From Limnospira platensis (GTDB taxonomy: Bacteria > Cyanobacteriota > Cyanobacteriia > Cyanobacteriales > Microcoleaceae), in assembly GCF_046480435.1 (NCBI RefSeq), contig NZ_PKGC01000006.1: a stretch of 64,000 bases of DNA, one strand, 5' to 3'. Numbering within the stretch: position 1 is the first letter of the stretch; every line of letters starts with the position of its first letter. Below are positions 25,065-34,758 of the stretch, one piece after another. Both the position numbers and the translations under genes were made by a program. Below the pieces are notes generated by a model, which was given only the letters and a program-made list of their open reading frames with translations, was not told the DNA's origin and searched no databases.

Positions 25065-26672
25065 TTAATTACCCTGTTGTTGGTCGGGTCCAAATAATCT
25101 TTCCGCCGAATTAATGAGTTGTTGAAAGAAGAGAGTAAAGCCGAGGACATCCCGAAAGGGTTGGGTAAAGTTATTGAGAAACACAGTAACTTGAGTAATC
25201 AGATTACGATTAATCACAATCACATCCTCATCTTGTAGTAGAATATTGTCGGTTTGGTCTCCTCTAAGTACATTTTTACCATTCAGAATCTGAGTAGTTG
25301 TTTGTCGAGATTGTCGGTCATATCGAATCAGGGCAATTTTATCGAGGTCTCCAGTTTGTAAAGGTACATTGGCGAGGATATCAATAAAGGTACTACCATT
25401 GGGTAAGGCTACCGCACCGATCGCATTTCCGGCATAACTAAGAATTCTGACCGTAATTTGCTGGTTAACTAAAGTTGAACTAGCCACTAATTTGCGATCG
25501 TAGTCTCTCTCATCAACATCAGGATCTAGTGGTAGTACAATCACCGAATCACCATTAGATAGAGAAACATCCGGGAGAGAGGTAGCTTCTGCTAAGGGTG
25601 TATATAGATCTATGATATCTTCTAAAACTCGACCATCAACGGTAGTGCGACAAACTAGGACGGTTCGCAAGTCAGCAGTTAATGTCGCACCTCCGGCCGC
25701 TAACAGCGCCGTAGAGACACGAGAACCCCCAGCCGGGAGGGTATAGAAGCCTGGTTGCACAACTTCCCCAACGACGGTTACTTGGGCGGGAACTGGTGCA
25801 GCAGCCAGACTATAATTTTCTAATAGATCTCGCTCTACGCCTTCTGAGGGGCTAACTTCCTGAGTGGGGACTGTAATCACATCGCGATCGCTTAGGCGAA
25901 TATTAGGCGGTTCCAAACCCAATAACAGGGGGGTAAATAGGTCTATTTCCGTTTCTAGAGTTTGTCCGGTGGGTAAAGTCCGGCGCACAGTAATCCGCCG
26001 TAAATCTGCCCCTGGTCTAGTTCCCCCCGCCGTAGTCAAGGCGACAATTAGTTGTGGTGATGCTAGGGGATAAAAACCTGGTCTGGCAATTTTTCCGGTC
26101 ACGGTGACTTGTACAGGTCGCTGATTTACCAGAGATACGACAACTTCAGGGTTTCTGACAAATTGAGCTAGGCGGGGTTGGATATTCTGGCGCACCTGTT
26201 CTAAGGTTAATCCTTCCAATTCCACCAGACCAATTAAAGGCATAGCCAGGGAGCCTTGAGGACCAATGGTGGCATTGGGAATAGTTAATTCTTGGGAACG
26301 CTGACCATTGATAAACACATCTATAAAAATCTGATCTCCCGGTCCTAGCTCATAACTTTTCATGCGATCGCCAATAGGACCTTCAAACACAGAAGGTGAC
26401 ACCGGAATACCAGAGGGTCTGGTCTGAATGGGAGCATCCGCATTGCGGAAAAGCTCTAATAGTGTAGGCCAGTCTGGTTGTACTGGTGCGGGTTGTCCGC
26501 CGCCTCTCGGTAGGGGTTGATTCACAAAGGAGCGGGGTAAGGTGCACCGATCAGGTATCCTTTGAGCCATCGACTTGCCGCCACTGGTGATGATGGCTAA
26601 AGGAATAATACTCGCCACTGAGTAGAGACCGGTGAGGAATAGGGATTTAATCGGGTTGAGGTTAGCGCCCAT
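25065..26672 (-). CDS. Wza-type polysaccharide export protein (SLBB domains)
   Basis: 535 aa. A signal-like N-terminus (about 10-35) leads to the Poly_export domain YELGPGDQIFIDVFINGQRSQELTIP...GSLAMPLIGLVELEGLTLEQV (about 105-175). Two or three SLBB beta-grasp domains follow (VTVTGKIARPGFYPLA, VTVVGEVVQPGFYTLPAG). Such proteins form the outer-membrane or periplasmic channel for exopolysaccharide. It lies 151 nt upstream of its kinase partner. Confidence 0.9.
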   Translation of the reverse strand: MGANLNPIKSLFLTGLYSVASIIPLAIITSGGKSMAQRIPDRCTLPRSFVNQPLPRGGGQPAPVQPDWPTLLELFRNADAPIQTRPSGIPVSPSVFEGPIGDRMKSYELGPGDQIFIDVFINGQRSQELTIPNATIGPQGSLAMPLIGLVELEGLTLEQVRQNIQPRLAQFVRNPEVVVSLVNQRPVQVTVTGKIARPGFYPLASPQLIVALTTAGGTRPGADLRRITVRRTLPTGQTLETEIDLFTPLLLGLEPPNIRLSDRDVITVPTQEVSPSEGVERDLLENYSLAAAPVPAQVTVVGEVVQPGFYTLPAGGSRVSTALLAAGGATLTADLRTVLVCRTTVDGRVLEDIIDLYTPLAEATSLPDVSLSNGDSVIVLPLDPDVDERDYDRKLVASSTLVNQQITVRILSYAGNAIGAVALPNGSTFIDILANVPLQTGDLDKIALIRYDRQSRQTTTQILNGKNVLRGDQTDNILLQDEDVIVINRNLITQVTVFLNNFTQPFRDVLGFTLFFQQLINSAERLFGPDQQQGN

Positions 26673-26693
26673 ATCACAACTGTGGATAACTGT

Positions 26694-27413
26694 TTATTGT
26701 GGCTGAAAAATCGTGGTCATCAATTGTTTTTGGATATCCTGACCGAGGGATTGAGCTATAGTTGCCACTGTTTCTATGTCACCTAAAGGTTCTATAGGAA
26801 TCATAATACTGACAGCTACCCAGGGGGCGCGATCGCCTCTTAGTTGAGCTTGGCGATCGGCAAAAAACCACTGGCTGGGTGCAGGAGATCCGCCATTATG
26901 CCAAGCGTACCATTGTACAAGGGCATAGGTTTGGCGGGGGTTCCAAGCCCGAAAAAATCTCGCGTTAACTGTCACAGGTTGGGGGGAGTCTAGGCTCAAT
27001 TGCAGGGCACGATAGGAGTCAGTTCTGAGGCTCTGTAACCCTTGCAAATCCATCCATTCGACTTGGGGCTGGTCTTTATAGTAGTTTTGGGGAAACAGCA
27101 ATACCAGGACTTCGGTATCATTTTGTTGGAGGGTCTGTAAAGACCATCTCCTCGCCCCCACTTGAATGGTATCGTGACTGGTAGTTTCCCACCCGGGTAC
27201 AGTCAAACCCTCACGGCGAATGGTTTGCAGTTGAGGGAGGGCTTGAATATCGGGCATATCTGACCAAGACCAGCTACCCCGAAAGAAACCGGGAAGAGTC
27301 CCTACCAAAAATAGGAGTAGCAGAAATCCCAACAGTACCCATTGAGAGGGTTTTAGCTGTAGTTTGGGGGTGTCCTGGCTGGTGGGTTCAAGATTCGGGG
27401 CTGATTTGTCCAT
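26694..27413 (-). CDS. Cyanoexosortase B system-associated protein
   Basis: 239 aa. One N-terminal membrane helix (about 27-46, WVLLGFLLLLFLVGTLPGFF) is followed by a periplasmic domain with GLTVPGW...HDTIQVGARRWSLQ, VLLFPQNYYKDQPQVEWMD and VNARFFRAWNPRQTYALVQWYAWH. This resembles the EpsI-like proteins found next to exosortases. Its start overlaps the cyanoexosortase gene by 26 nt, which indicates translational coupling. I infer a partner in processing or delivery of PEP-CTERM-type cargo. Confidence 0.8.
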   Translation of the reverse strand: MDKSAPNLEPTSQDTPKLQLKPSQWVLLGFLLLLFLVGTLPGFFRGSWSWSDMPDIQALPQLQTIRREGLTVPGWETTSHDTIQVGARRWSLQTLQQNDTEVLVLLFPQNYYKDQPQVEWMDLQGLQSLRTDSYRALQLSLDSPQPVTVNARFFRAWNPRQTYALVQWYAWHNGGSPAPSQWFFADRQAQLRGDRAPWVAVSIMIPIEPLGDIETVATIAQSLGQDIQKQLMTTIFQPQ

Positions 27414-28293
27414 TATCTTCGGATTCCTGTTGATCGGGGAAATAATACTGCATTAGTTTCATCAGAATAACCAATAGACCCAACATGGAAGCAGAGTATA
27501 GGTCTCCTCCCCACCCTTCATGAAGCCAATCAAAAAGTTCTTGATTACCTGTTCCGAAAAACAGAGTTAACAGGGTATTGCGGATAATATTCGCGACAAC
27601 ACTGGTTAAAGCGGCTGCCACTAAAAATAGGATGGTTTTGGTTCTCGAAGCGATCGCACCCGTCCAGTACAATAACATTAAACCGACATACAGACTCGTA
27701 AATAGCATTTTCAGTCCCGCACAGTGTGGCGCAACCTCAACAATTTGTCCATTTACATAGAGATAGATTTGATCTACCGTCACCGGGACGTTAAACTGAA
27801 TTAGAACAAATCCCGCCATATTGGCGATAAAGGTTTGTAGAGGCAGGGCTAAAGGCTCTATCAGATAGGGGATATAGTTAGGGGTTGCCAGTAGCACAAA
27901 CAATAAGGCTATCCCCTGTAATTTTAACCCAGGTATTCCTTTTAGCCACAGGCAGAGTCCGGCTAAAATTATCGGAAAGGACAGATTGACTAAATCGGAG
28001 ATGCTACTGAGGTAGAGAACGCCACCGAGTCCTAATAATACTCCCCCCAAGGGGTGCAGTTGATTGGGTAGTTTGTTCCACTGTTGGCGGTTATTCCAAG
28101 CGATATAAGCCGCGAAGGGTAGACCAATTACGCCGTGGCTAAAATATTCATGTTCGATGCTAATGCTTTTGTTGAGCCAGCCATCGTACCAATGCAGGAG
28201 CAAAGGGGCGTATAATAACACCAACAAGGCGATCGCCAATCCGATAAATAGATTTCGCTCTATCGCCACAGGAATTTTAGGTTGAGTTTCCAT
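27388..28293 (-). CDS. crtB: Cyanoexosortase B
   Basis: 301 aa with about eight membrane helices. The transpeptidase residues of exosortases are present: Cys in EVAPHCAGLKM, Arg in NIIRNTLLTLF and His in DWLHEGWGGDLYS. The N-terminal SIEHEYFSHGVIGLPFAAYIAW is characteristic of the cyanobacterial B subtype. Exosortases recognise a C-terminal PEP-CTERM-like signal, cut it, and hand the protein to an exopolysaccharide-linked surface fate. Location beside Wza/Wzc genes fits. The symbol crtB is the TIGRFAM-style name and must not be confused with phytoene synthase crtB. Confidence 0.88.
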   Translation of the reverse strand: METQPKIPVAIERNLFIGLAIALLVLLYAPLLLHWYDGWLNKSISIEHEYFSHGVIGLPFAAYIAWNNRQQWNKLPNQLHPLGGVLLGLGGVLYLSSISDLVNLSFPIILAGLCLWLKGIPGLKLQGIALLFVLLATPNYIPYLIEPLALPLQTFIANMAGFVLIQFNVPVTVDQIYLYVNGQIVEVAPHCAGLKMLFTSLYVGLMLLYWTGAIASRTKTILFLVAAALTSVVANIIRNTLLTLFFGTGNQELFDWLHEGWGGDLYSASMLGLLVILMKLMQYYFPDQQESEDNGQISPES

Positions 28294-28366
28294 AAGCCTT
28301 AATTGTGTAATCGAGCAACATTCCCACTGATTTAATGATCCCTATTTAATCGCGAACATCTCGCAC

Positions 28367-29518
28367 CTAATCTTTTTTAAGACCCAAGGCGGTGCGAATA
28401 GCTGCAACTACCTGATTAATCTGATCACTGGTAATCCCAGGATACATGGGTAAAGATAGAATCTGCTGGCTGAGGGTTTCAGTTTTGGGAAAGTCTCCAG
28501 CTTTGTATCCCAGATCAGTATAACCGGGTTGTAGGTGACAGGGGATGGGATAGTGAATGCCTGTTTGCACCCCTAATTCATTTAGTTTAGCCTGTAGCTG
28601 ATCGCGAGTGAGGGAACATTCCTCGGTAACACGAATTACATACAGGTGATAAACATGACCCCCTTCGCTGTAGTTGTAAATGGGGATAATACCATGTTCT
28701 TTTAGCACCATTAATTGAACATCATACTGTTCGGCTGCTAAATTGCGATCGCGGTTCCACCCTGGTAAATGACGCAATTTGACGTTAAGAACCGCTGCTT
28801 GTATAGTATCTAAGCGGCTGTTAGTCCCCTGTTCCGTATGCACATATTTTTCCGGTGCGCCATAATTCCTCAGAATTCGCGCCTGTTTAGCGACCGTTTC
28901 ATCGGAAGTAACCACCATACCCCCACTACCAAAAGCCCCTAAATTTTTACTAGGGTAGAAACTAAAGGCGGCGGCGCGACCGATAGAACCGGCTCGATAG
29001 TTTTCGCAGGTAGCCAGATGAGCTTGTGCCGCATCTTCAAATACAATTAAGTTATGACTTAGGGCTAGGTCGAGCAGTTGGCTAGGGGTGACAATTTGAC
29101 CGTATAGATGCACTGGTAAAATCGCCTTAGTTTTGGCGGTCACGGCTCTTTCAGCGGCGGCTATATCAATTAAAGCTGTGCTTAATTCACAGTCTACCAA
29201 AACGGGTTTGGCTCTGGCTTGCAAAATACCAATAATAGTTGCAATAAAGGTATTAGCTGGCACCAAAACTTCGTCCCCTGGTTTAACGCCACAGGCTTGT
29301 AAACCTATGGCGATCGCATCAGTTCCACAGGCGACACCCACGCCATATTTAGCACCACAGGCTGTCGCAAAATCTGCCTCAAATTCTTGTAGGGCGCGTC
29401 CCAGGATAAAATCTCCGCGTCCAATTACTGCATGAATTGCTTTTTCAATCTCATCGGTAAGTTCCTGATATTGAAACGATAAATCAACAAAGGGAATAGG
29501 TGCTATAGAATTGGTCAT
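28367..29518 (-). CDS. DegT/DnrJ/EryC1 family sugar aminotransferase
   Basis: 383 aa from the ATG giving MTNSIAPIPFVDLSFQYQEL; a TTG four codons earlier is possible. It is a PLP enzyme of fold type I: the Schiff-base lysine is in FSFYPSKNLGAFGSGG (about 185), and the aspartate contacting the pyridine is in FEDAAQAH. These enzymes aminate keto-sugar nucleotides (for example to dTDP-amino sugars) used in surface polysaccharides. It is the first gene of the minus-strand polysaccharide/exosortase cluster, 73 nt upstream of the exosortase gene. Confidence 0.9.
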   Translation of the reverse strand: MTNSIAPIPFVDLSFQYQELTDEIEKAIHAVIGRGDFILGRALQEFEADFATACGAKYGVGVACGTDAIAIGLQACGVKPGDEVLVPANTFIATIIGILQARAKPVLVDCELSTALIDIAAAERAVTAKTKAILPVHLYGQIVTPSQLLDLALSHNLIVFEDAAQAHLATCENYRAGSIGRAAAFSFYPSKNLGAFGSGGMVVTSDETVAKQARILRNYGAPEKYVHTEQGTNSRLDTIQAAVLNVKLRHLPGWNRDRNLAAEQYDVQLMVLKEHGIIPIYNYSEGGHVYHLYVIRVTEECSLTRDQLQAKLNELGVQTGIHYPIPCHLQPGYTDLGYKAGDFPKTETLSQQILSLPMYPGITSDQINQVVAAIRTALGLKKD

Positions 29519-29675
29519 AATTTTAGCCAATATGGAACAATTTGGGTGTCTATTTCGACGGTTAAGTTAGCCGATAAATTTAACCAAAATACTGCCTAAG
29601 TTTGGGGGGTTCAGAAGTGATCTGAATCCGCCACCCCCAAACCGCCAAACCCACCCCGACAATTATTTAGCCCTT

Positions 29676-31882
29676 TCAGGACTCACAATTAGGATGAATT
29701 CCGCCTTGATTGCAGATATAGGTAATTTGAGCATCACTCAAGTTTTGCACACGGGAAAAATCGGCCCCCTGCATTCGGTTTGAGGTGGCACCCTGAGCGG
29801 TTTCTTCGATAAACTCATCAGTGCGAGTTTCCCGATTAACCACAAAAGTCACCCCCTCAAAATTTGCGCCATGTAGTCTAGCACCCTGTAGGTTAACTAA
29901 ACTCAGGTCAGCATTACTCAGGTTAGCATTTTGTAGCCTAGCGTTTCTAAAATTAGTGCCAGTGAGTTGAGCTTGACTGAGGTTAGCATTCTGAAGATTA
30001 GCACCTTGGAAATCAGCGCCCGATAAGGAACCCCTTTGTAAATCTGCTTCCCGGAGGTCAGCAAACATAAATTGGGTTCCCTGGGCGTTAATCTGACTCA
30101 TGCGGGCTAATTTGAGGTCTGAGCGTGACAGATTAGCGTTAGTGATATCTGCTCCGGTCAAACTAGCTTCTTTTAGGTTAGCATTTTCTAGGTTAGTGCC
30201 AATCAGACTAGCACTGCTAAAATTGCTGCCATTCAAATCAGCATTGGATAAATTAGCGCGGTCTAGGGTGCCGTTTAACAGGTTAGTGCGTCGCATGATG
30301 ACGGGACTCATAAAAGCGCCTGTCAGGTCAACAGAGGTCAAATCAGCGCCGCTGAGGTCTGATATCAAGTCGTCAAAGGTGTTAAAACGTCCATCAGGTC
30401 CAGGTGAAGCAAAGCGACTATTGCGGAAATTGGCATGGGTCATGATGGCACTGCGGAAACTGATGCCAGATAGGTCGGTTTGGTCTAGTACGAGGGTAAA
30501 CTGAGCGGGAGGGGTGGTAGTTTGACCGAGATGAACACGACTAAGATCGGCTTGTTGGATAAAACCGCCATAGACTTTGAGAATTTTGGCGATCGCCCTT
30601 TGAGTAGCCTGCTGTCGTTGGGAAACAATACGTTTTTGCCGTTGGTCCGCCCCAAACCTCATCGAATCGAGGTCATTTCTCAAGGCTTGATTAAGTTTGC
30701 GGATGTTTGGTAAAGCCACCGGACCTGTACTCACCAAAGCCTGTTGAATCACCTCTAGCAATATGGGGTCATCTTCTTGACCGAGTAAATCCACCAGTAG
30801 GGGAACAGCGCGGGGGTCTTGTAGGGTTCCTAAAGCTAAAATTGCTCCCCGCCGTTGTGCGGGGTCGGTGTTGGCGGCGGGNNNNNNNNNNNNNNNNNNN
30901 NNNNNNNNNNNNNNNNNNNNNNNNNNNNNNNNNNNNNNNNNNNNNNNNNNNNNNNNNNNNNNNNNNNNNNNNNNNNNAGAAATACTTCGTTATCTTGATT
31001 TTGGGAGGCGCGAAGGTTGGCTTGATTTTGAATATAGACTTGAGTGCCGATAAAGGTTCCCAAAACGGCTGCCATGCTGGCACTACCGACGATAATTAGG
31101 GTTAAGCCAGGATATTGTCGCATCCATTGCCATAAATTCCACTCTGGGAGTTTTGGCTTAGAGATTAAGACGATCGCCTTGACCGATTGGTTTTCTTCTT
31201 CCCAGTCGTAGGAGGTGAATGGATTGGTAAAGAAGGAAGTGGCGACGGGTTGTACATAAGTACCAGCCAGCAAATCGTGTCCGGTGCGACTGTGGAAGCG
31301 CCGCCCCATTAGTCCGTCGGCGGCGATCATAATTCCCGATAATCCCATCATTACCAGGAGATTGGGGAATGCGCCTGTGGCTTGCCAAACTATATATGCT
31401 ATACCGACGGGAATGCCCCAACGCCCGATGGTTTCCCTAGCGATAATCCGTGAAAATCCGGGGGGGAGTTGTCTGGAGTTGACTACACGAACCCCAAACC
31501 AGCGCTTGGGAAGGGTTTGTCCGGTGGTGGACAATAGATAAAGCTGCCAGGAGGCGATCGCTATTGGCAAAACTAAGGCACCAGACCAAAATAAATTCGT
31601 CAATGGAGATACACTGGGCTGGCGATCGCGCATTGGTAGTCCCAAGGTAGCAGCCACTGTTTCGGCTGTTCCTCTGACTACTGGGTTGAGGGGGACTGAC
31701 ACGGGACCACGATTGGAAATTGCACCAATGGTAAATGGGGCTAATCCCCCCACGATTACTAGGGACATCTCCACCGCCCAAGCACTGCAGCGACGCACCC
31801 AAAACGGGAGTTGTTTGGCTTGTTTTTGCCAGGTGGGGGTTGGTTGGTCGATGCTGGGTCGGTTTGCAGTCGGACTAGCCAT
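29676..31882 (-). CDS. RDD membrane domain - HEAT - pentapeptide-repeat fusion protein (interrupted by gap)
   Basis: Two frames flank 96 N. The upstream part (from 31882) has an RDD-type membrane domain: WVRRCSAWAVEMSLVIVGGL, RWFGVRVV, GHDLLAGTYV, then a last helix near residue 275. Downstream of the gap the open frame reads PAANTDPAQRRGAILALGTLQDPRAVPLLVDLLGQ, a HEAT-like repeat, followed by a pentapeptide-repeat domain (A-D/N-L-x-x, for example LSNADLNGSNFSSASLIGTNL). The frames disagree by the estimated gap length only, so I read them as one gene of roughly 730-740 residues. Pentapeptide solenoids bind proteins. Function unknown. Confidence 0.65.
30882..30977. other. Assembly gap (96 N)
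   Basis: Interrupts the RDD-HEAT-pentapeptide gene; the stated length puts the two halves out of frame and is therefore probably wrong. Confidence 0.99.
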
Positions 31883-31933
31883 AATTAATAATTGCCTTTG
31901 TCTGAATCTTTGATGATGGGTTACGGAACTTCT

Positions 31934-32254
31934 TTAAATCTTGGGTTTTTGGGATGATTTGAATACTTGATAACCTATGTACACTATCACCCCGACTACC
32001 GCAAGACTTATGGCTAAGGAAATTAATTCGACAAGGGTTTTTAATAGGGCTAACCCGGCGATGACTCCCACACTGGCTATGGCGATCTGTCCGGCTTTGG
32101 GTAATCTCTTGAACCGCGCCATCAACTGACCATATAGGGTTTTTAGGCTGCTGTTTAAGTCGGAGGGGGTGGGATTTACGGGTGCATTGGGGTTAACTTC
32201 GGCTTCGAGTTGCTCGAGGCGACGATTGATTTTCGGGTCGTCTTGGTAGTTCAA
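31934..32254 (-). CDS. Small membrane protein, unknown function
   Basis: 106 aa. A polar N-terminal half (with NPNAPVNPTPSDLNSSLKTLYGQLMARFKRLP) is followed by two adjacent hydrophobic helices (AIASVGVIAGLALLKTLV and AISLAVVGVIVYIGYQVF) and a basic tail. The start is TTG, chosen because a strong GGAGGAG ribosome site lies 7 nt before it. It precedes the RDD gene on the same strand with 51 nt between them. Confidence 0.6.
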   Translation of the reverse strand: MNYQDDPKINRRLEQLEAEVNPNAPVNPTPSDLNSSLKTLYGQLMARFKRLPKAGQIAIASVGVIAGLALLKTLVELISLAISLAVVGVIVYIGYQVFKSSQKPKI

Positions 32255-32321
32255 GGGGTTTCTCCTCCGGGGATATAAAACAAGGCTTTACCATTGTACA
32301 AGGAGATTAAGAGGGTGGGTT

Positions 32322-32750
32322 ATGACTAATATTAACTTGGGTCAAGTTTTAACAGCGGGACTGCTGGGGGTTTCCCTGTTTCTGGGGTCGGCGCAGTCGG
32401 TTTTGGCTGACAGGCGATCGGTTTCCCCTGGGGTGGCTGTCACTTTATCGGGAACTTCGGGGGGAAGTTCTAATAGCCGAGACTGTGGTTGGATCGCTGA
32501 GAGTCCTAATCATGTTCTTGATGTGACTCAGGATCTACCATATTGGAGTATTACTGTACAGACGGCTGGGGCTCCTACTTTACTGATTGATGGTCCGGCT
32601 GGTCGCTATTGTGTACTCCCGGAGAGTCCATCTGGGTCTATGTTACAGTTTTCTGGTTATGGTACTCGGGGAACTTATCGGATTTTTATTGGCGATCGCC
32701 AACAGTCTCAACATCCTTATAGCCTTTCGATTTCTGACCGTAAGCCCTAG
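32322..32750 (+). CDS. Secreted small protein, unknown function
   Basis: 142 aa with a clear signal peptide (about 1-29, ending QSVLADRR). The mature part is beta-rich (DCGWIAESPNHVLDVTQDLPYWSITVQ..., APTLLIDGPAGRYCV, GTYRIFIGDRQQSQHPYSLSIS). It has two cysteines that could form a disulphide, and resembles small pre-peptidase-like or jelly-roll modules. A ribosome site AAGGAG lies about 20 nt upstream. Divergent from the small membrane protein gene. No family name can be given. Confidence 0.65.
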   Translation: MTNINLGQVLTAGLLGVSLFLGSAQSVLADRRSVSPGVAVTLSGTSGGSSNSRDCGWIAESPNHVLDVTQDLPYWSITVQTAGAPTLLIDGPAGRYCVLPESPSGSMLQFSGYGTRGTYRIFIGDRQQSQHPYSLSISDRKP

Positions 32751-32752
32751 AT

Positions 32753-33607
32753 TTATCGGCTTTTGGGGCTATCTGTCACTAGATTCTGTTTCTTACCATT
32801 ACGGCTGATTATATCGTAGTAAATAACGGCTGTAATGGCTTGGAAAAACGGCAGAGTCAGCGCACTCATAGCAATTGCCACAGCAAAGATAATTAAGAAA
32901 TTTATCAAAGCTGCTAAGTCATACGGCAAAATTGAACTGATAACTGCTCGGCTGATTGCCATAATCAACTGACCCCTGATTGCCATAATCAACTGACCCC
33001 CAATGCTGACGGGGAAGGTGGCCAGACCTGCGACTATCATAATCCAGATAATTTTAAATGCTGATTCTTGGGTAATTTTCCAGCTCTTACTAATGGCTCC
33101 AGTGGCGGTCATCGGATTTTCTACGGCTAGAATCACGTCACATATATACAGGCGGGCTGATATCCACATCAAGCCTATATAAAAGATGACAAATGCCACT
33201 ACTCCTAATAAAAATCCTAGTAATAATGACACCCAATTTTCTGGATTCAGCAGCATAGATACCAAGAATCCGGCTATTCCCAAAGCTATGCTTAAACCTA
33301 TAAAAGCCCCAATAAGAATCAATAGTACCAGAATTGATTGCCCTAAAAAACTCCATTTTCGCTTGTCGGTATAGCGTTTAGCATCTGCTCCTGGTTCTGG
33401 GCGTTCGCTAACTTCAAAAAAGGCTAAACGAGCGATCGCTCCTGAAGTAGCGGCAAATTTAGCCCAACCATAAACGGGAACAATCAGCCATAACCAGGCG
33501 ACCAATGCCATAGTAAAATATTGTTTAAAATGGTCTCGATAGATGCGAAATCCGGCACTAATCACATCACCTAAGTTTAGGGATTTGTGAGCATATTTAT
33601 TAGTCAT
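32753..33607 (-). CDS. Polytopic membrane protein, tandem paralogue A
   Basis: 284 aa with about six membrane segments. It opens with NLGDVISAGFRIYRDHFKQYFTMALVAWLWLIVPVYGWAKF, nearly the same as the next gene upstream. A loop reads RYTDKRKWSFLGQ and a conserved segment reads GLMWISARLYICDVILAVE. The layout resembles membrane domains of the glycerophosphodiesterase-associated or DUF975 type, but I cannot assign one. Odd feature: an exact 24-bp tandem duplication (32953-32976 and 32977-33000) gives QLIMAIRGQLIMAI inside a helix, which paralogue B lacks. Confidence 0.7.
   Translation of the reverse strand: MTNKYAHKSLNLGDVISAGFRIYRDHFKQYFTMALVAWLWLIVPVYGWAKFAATSGAIARLAFFEVSERPEPGADAKRYTDKRKWSFLGQSILVLLILIGAFIGLSIALGIAGFLVSMLLNPENWVSLLLGFLLGVVAFVIFYIGLMWISARLYICDVILAVENPMTATGAISKSWKITQESAFKIIWIMIVAGLATFPVSIGGQLIMAIRGQLIMAISRAVISSILPYDLAALINFLIIFAVAIAMSALTLPFFQAITAVIYYDIISRNGKKQNLVTDSPKSR
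32953..33000. repeat. Exact 24-bp tandem duplication inside paralogue A
   Basis: Two adjacent identical 24-bp units, in frame, add eight residues to a membrane segment. Absence in the neighbouring paralogue marks it as recent slippage. Confidence 0.85.
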
Positions 33608-33832
33608 GACTCAATTTAGAGATGCAGCTATAGGATTTTTGACTGTCTCCAAAAATTACAGATTCTTGGTCTCCTTGGTTTCACCAAAGTAAAAAATGCT
33701 GCTCGTCGTTACCTAGGGGGGGGAAGCCAGGAATCTGCTTTTAATTGACCAGCCCGAAAACTCCTATGGTGGGGATTATACAGCAATTAGGTAATTCGGG
33801 CGATTTTCTTAAACAAAATTTCACAAACACCT

Positions 33833-34669
33833 TCAGATTTCTAATATTTTTGGGTTATCTGTGACTAAATTCTGTTCATCCTGATTATGCTGGTTGATGA
33901 GGTCGTAGTAAATCACGGCTTTAATGGATTTGAAAAAGGGGAGAGTCAGCGCCCCCATAGAAATTAACACAGCGGATACAACTAATAAATTCAGCCAAAC
34001 TGCTACCTCAGCCGTGACTAGGGAATTGATAAGTAATCGGCTGATTAATAAAATGAACCGAGTAGCTATGGGGAAGGGTAAAGTTGCTAAAAATGCGACT
34101 ATCAAAATCCCCATAATTTGAAACTCTGATTCTTCGGTGATTTCCCAGCTTTTTCTAACCGATTTTTTGGCGTTTGTCTGGTCTTCTAATGCGAGAATCA
34201 CGTCACATATATACAGACGGGCTGATATCCATATAAACCCCAGGTATAAGATGATAAACCCAAATACTGCCAATAAAAAAATTAACCATGATAACCAAAA
34301 ACTCTCAAAATTCAGTTTCATAAATATGAATATGGCTGCACCAAGAATCATACTAAAACCGATGACAATACCAATGAGAATTAATCCGACGAGGAGTAAT
34401 TGTCCGAAAAAACTCCATTGGCGTTTGTTAGTGTAGCGTTTAGCATCTGATGGGGCTTCTGGGCGTTCGCTCACTTCAAAAAAGGCTAAACGAGCGATCG
34501 CTCCTAAAGTGGCGAGAAATTTAGCCCAACCATAAACGGGAACAATCAGCCATAAACAGCCGACCAACGCCATAGTAAAGTATTGTTTAAAATGGTCTCG
34601 ATAGATGCGAAATCCGGCAATGATCACATCACTGATATTTAAAGAGGGTTGAGGGTATTGATTAGTCAT
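33833..34669 (-). CDS. Polytopic membrane protein, tandem paralogue B
   Basis: 278 aa from the ATG giving MTNQYPQPSLNISDVII, chosen because paralogue A starts at the equivalent MTNKY; the frame is open 12 codons further. About six membrane segments, with the same GFRIYRDHFKQYFTMALVGCLWLIVPVYGWAKF, RLAFFEVSERPE and ISARLYICDVILA landmarks as its neighbour. The two copies diverge most in the second half. They are in the same orientation, separated by 225 nt that hold no gene. Product of a local duplication; function unknown. Confidence 0.7.
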   Translation of the reverse strand: MTNQYPQPSLNISDVIIAGFRIYRDHFKQYFTMALVGCLWLIVPVYGWAKFLATLGAIARLAFFEVSERPEAPSDAKRYTNKRQWSFFGQLLLVGLILIGIVIGFSMILGAAIFIFMKLNFESFWLSWLIFLLAVFGFIILYLGFIWISARLYICDVILALEDQTNAKKSVRKSWEITEESEFQIMGILIVAFLATLPFPIATRFILLISRLLINSLVTAEVAVWLNLLVVSAVLISMGALTLPFFKSIKAVIYYDLINQHNQDEQNLVTDNPKILEI

Positions 34670-34758
34670 GGCTAGGTTATAGATAGAGTTAGAGAATTTG
34701 GCCAATGTCCCACAAAATTACAAACCAATATCTGGGATAATTCTATATCAAAACCAGG

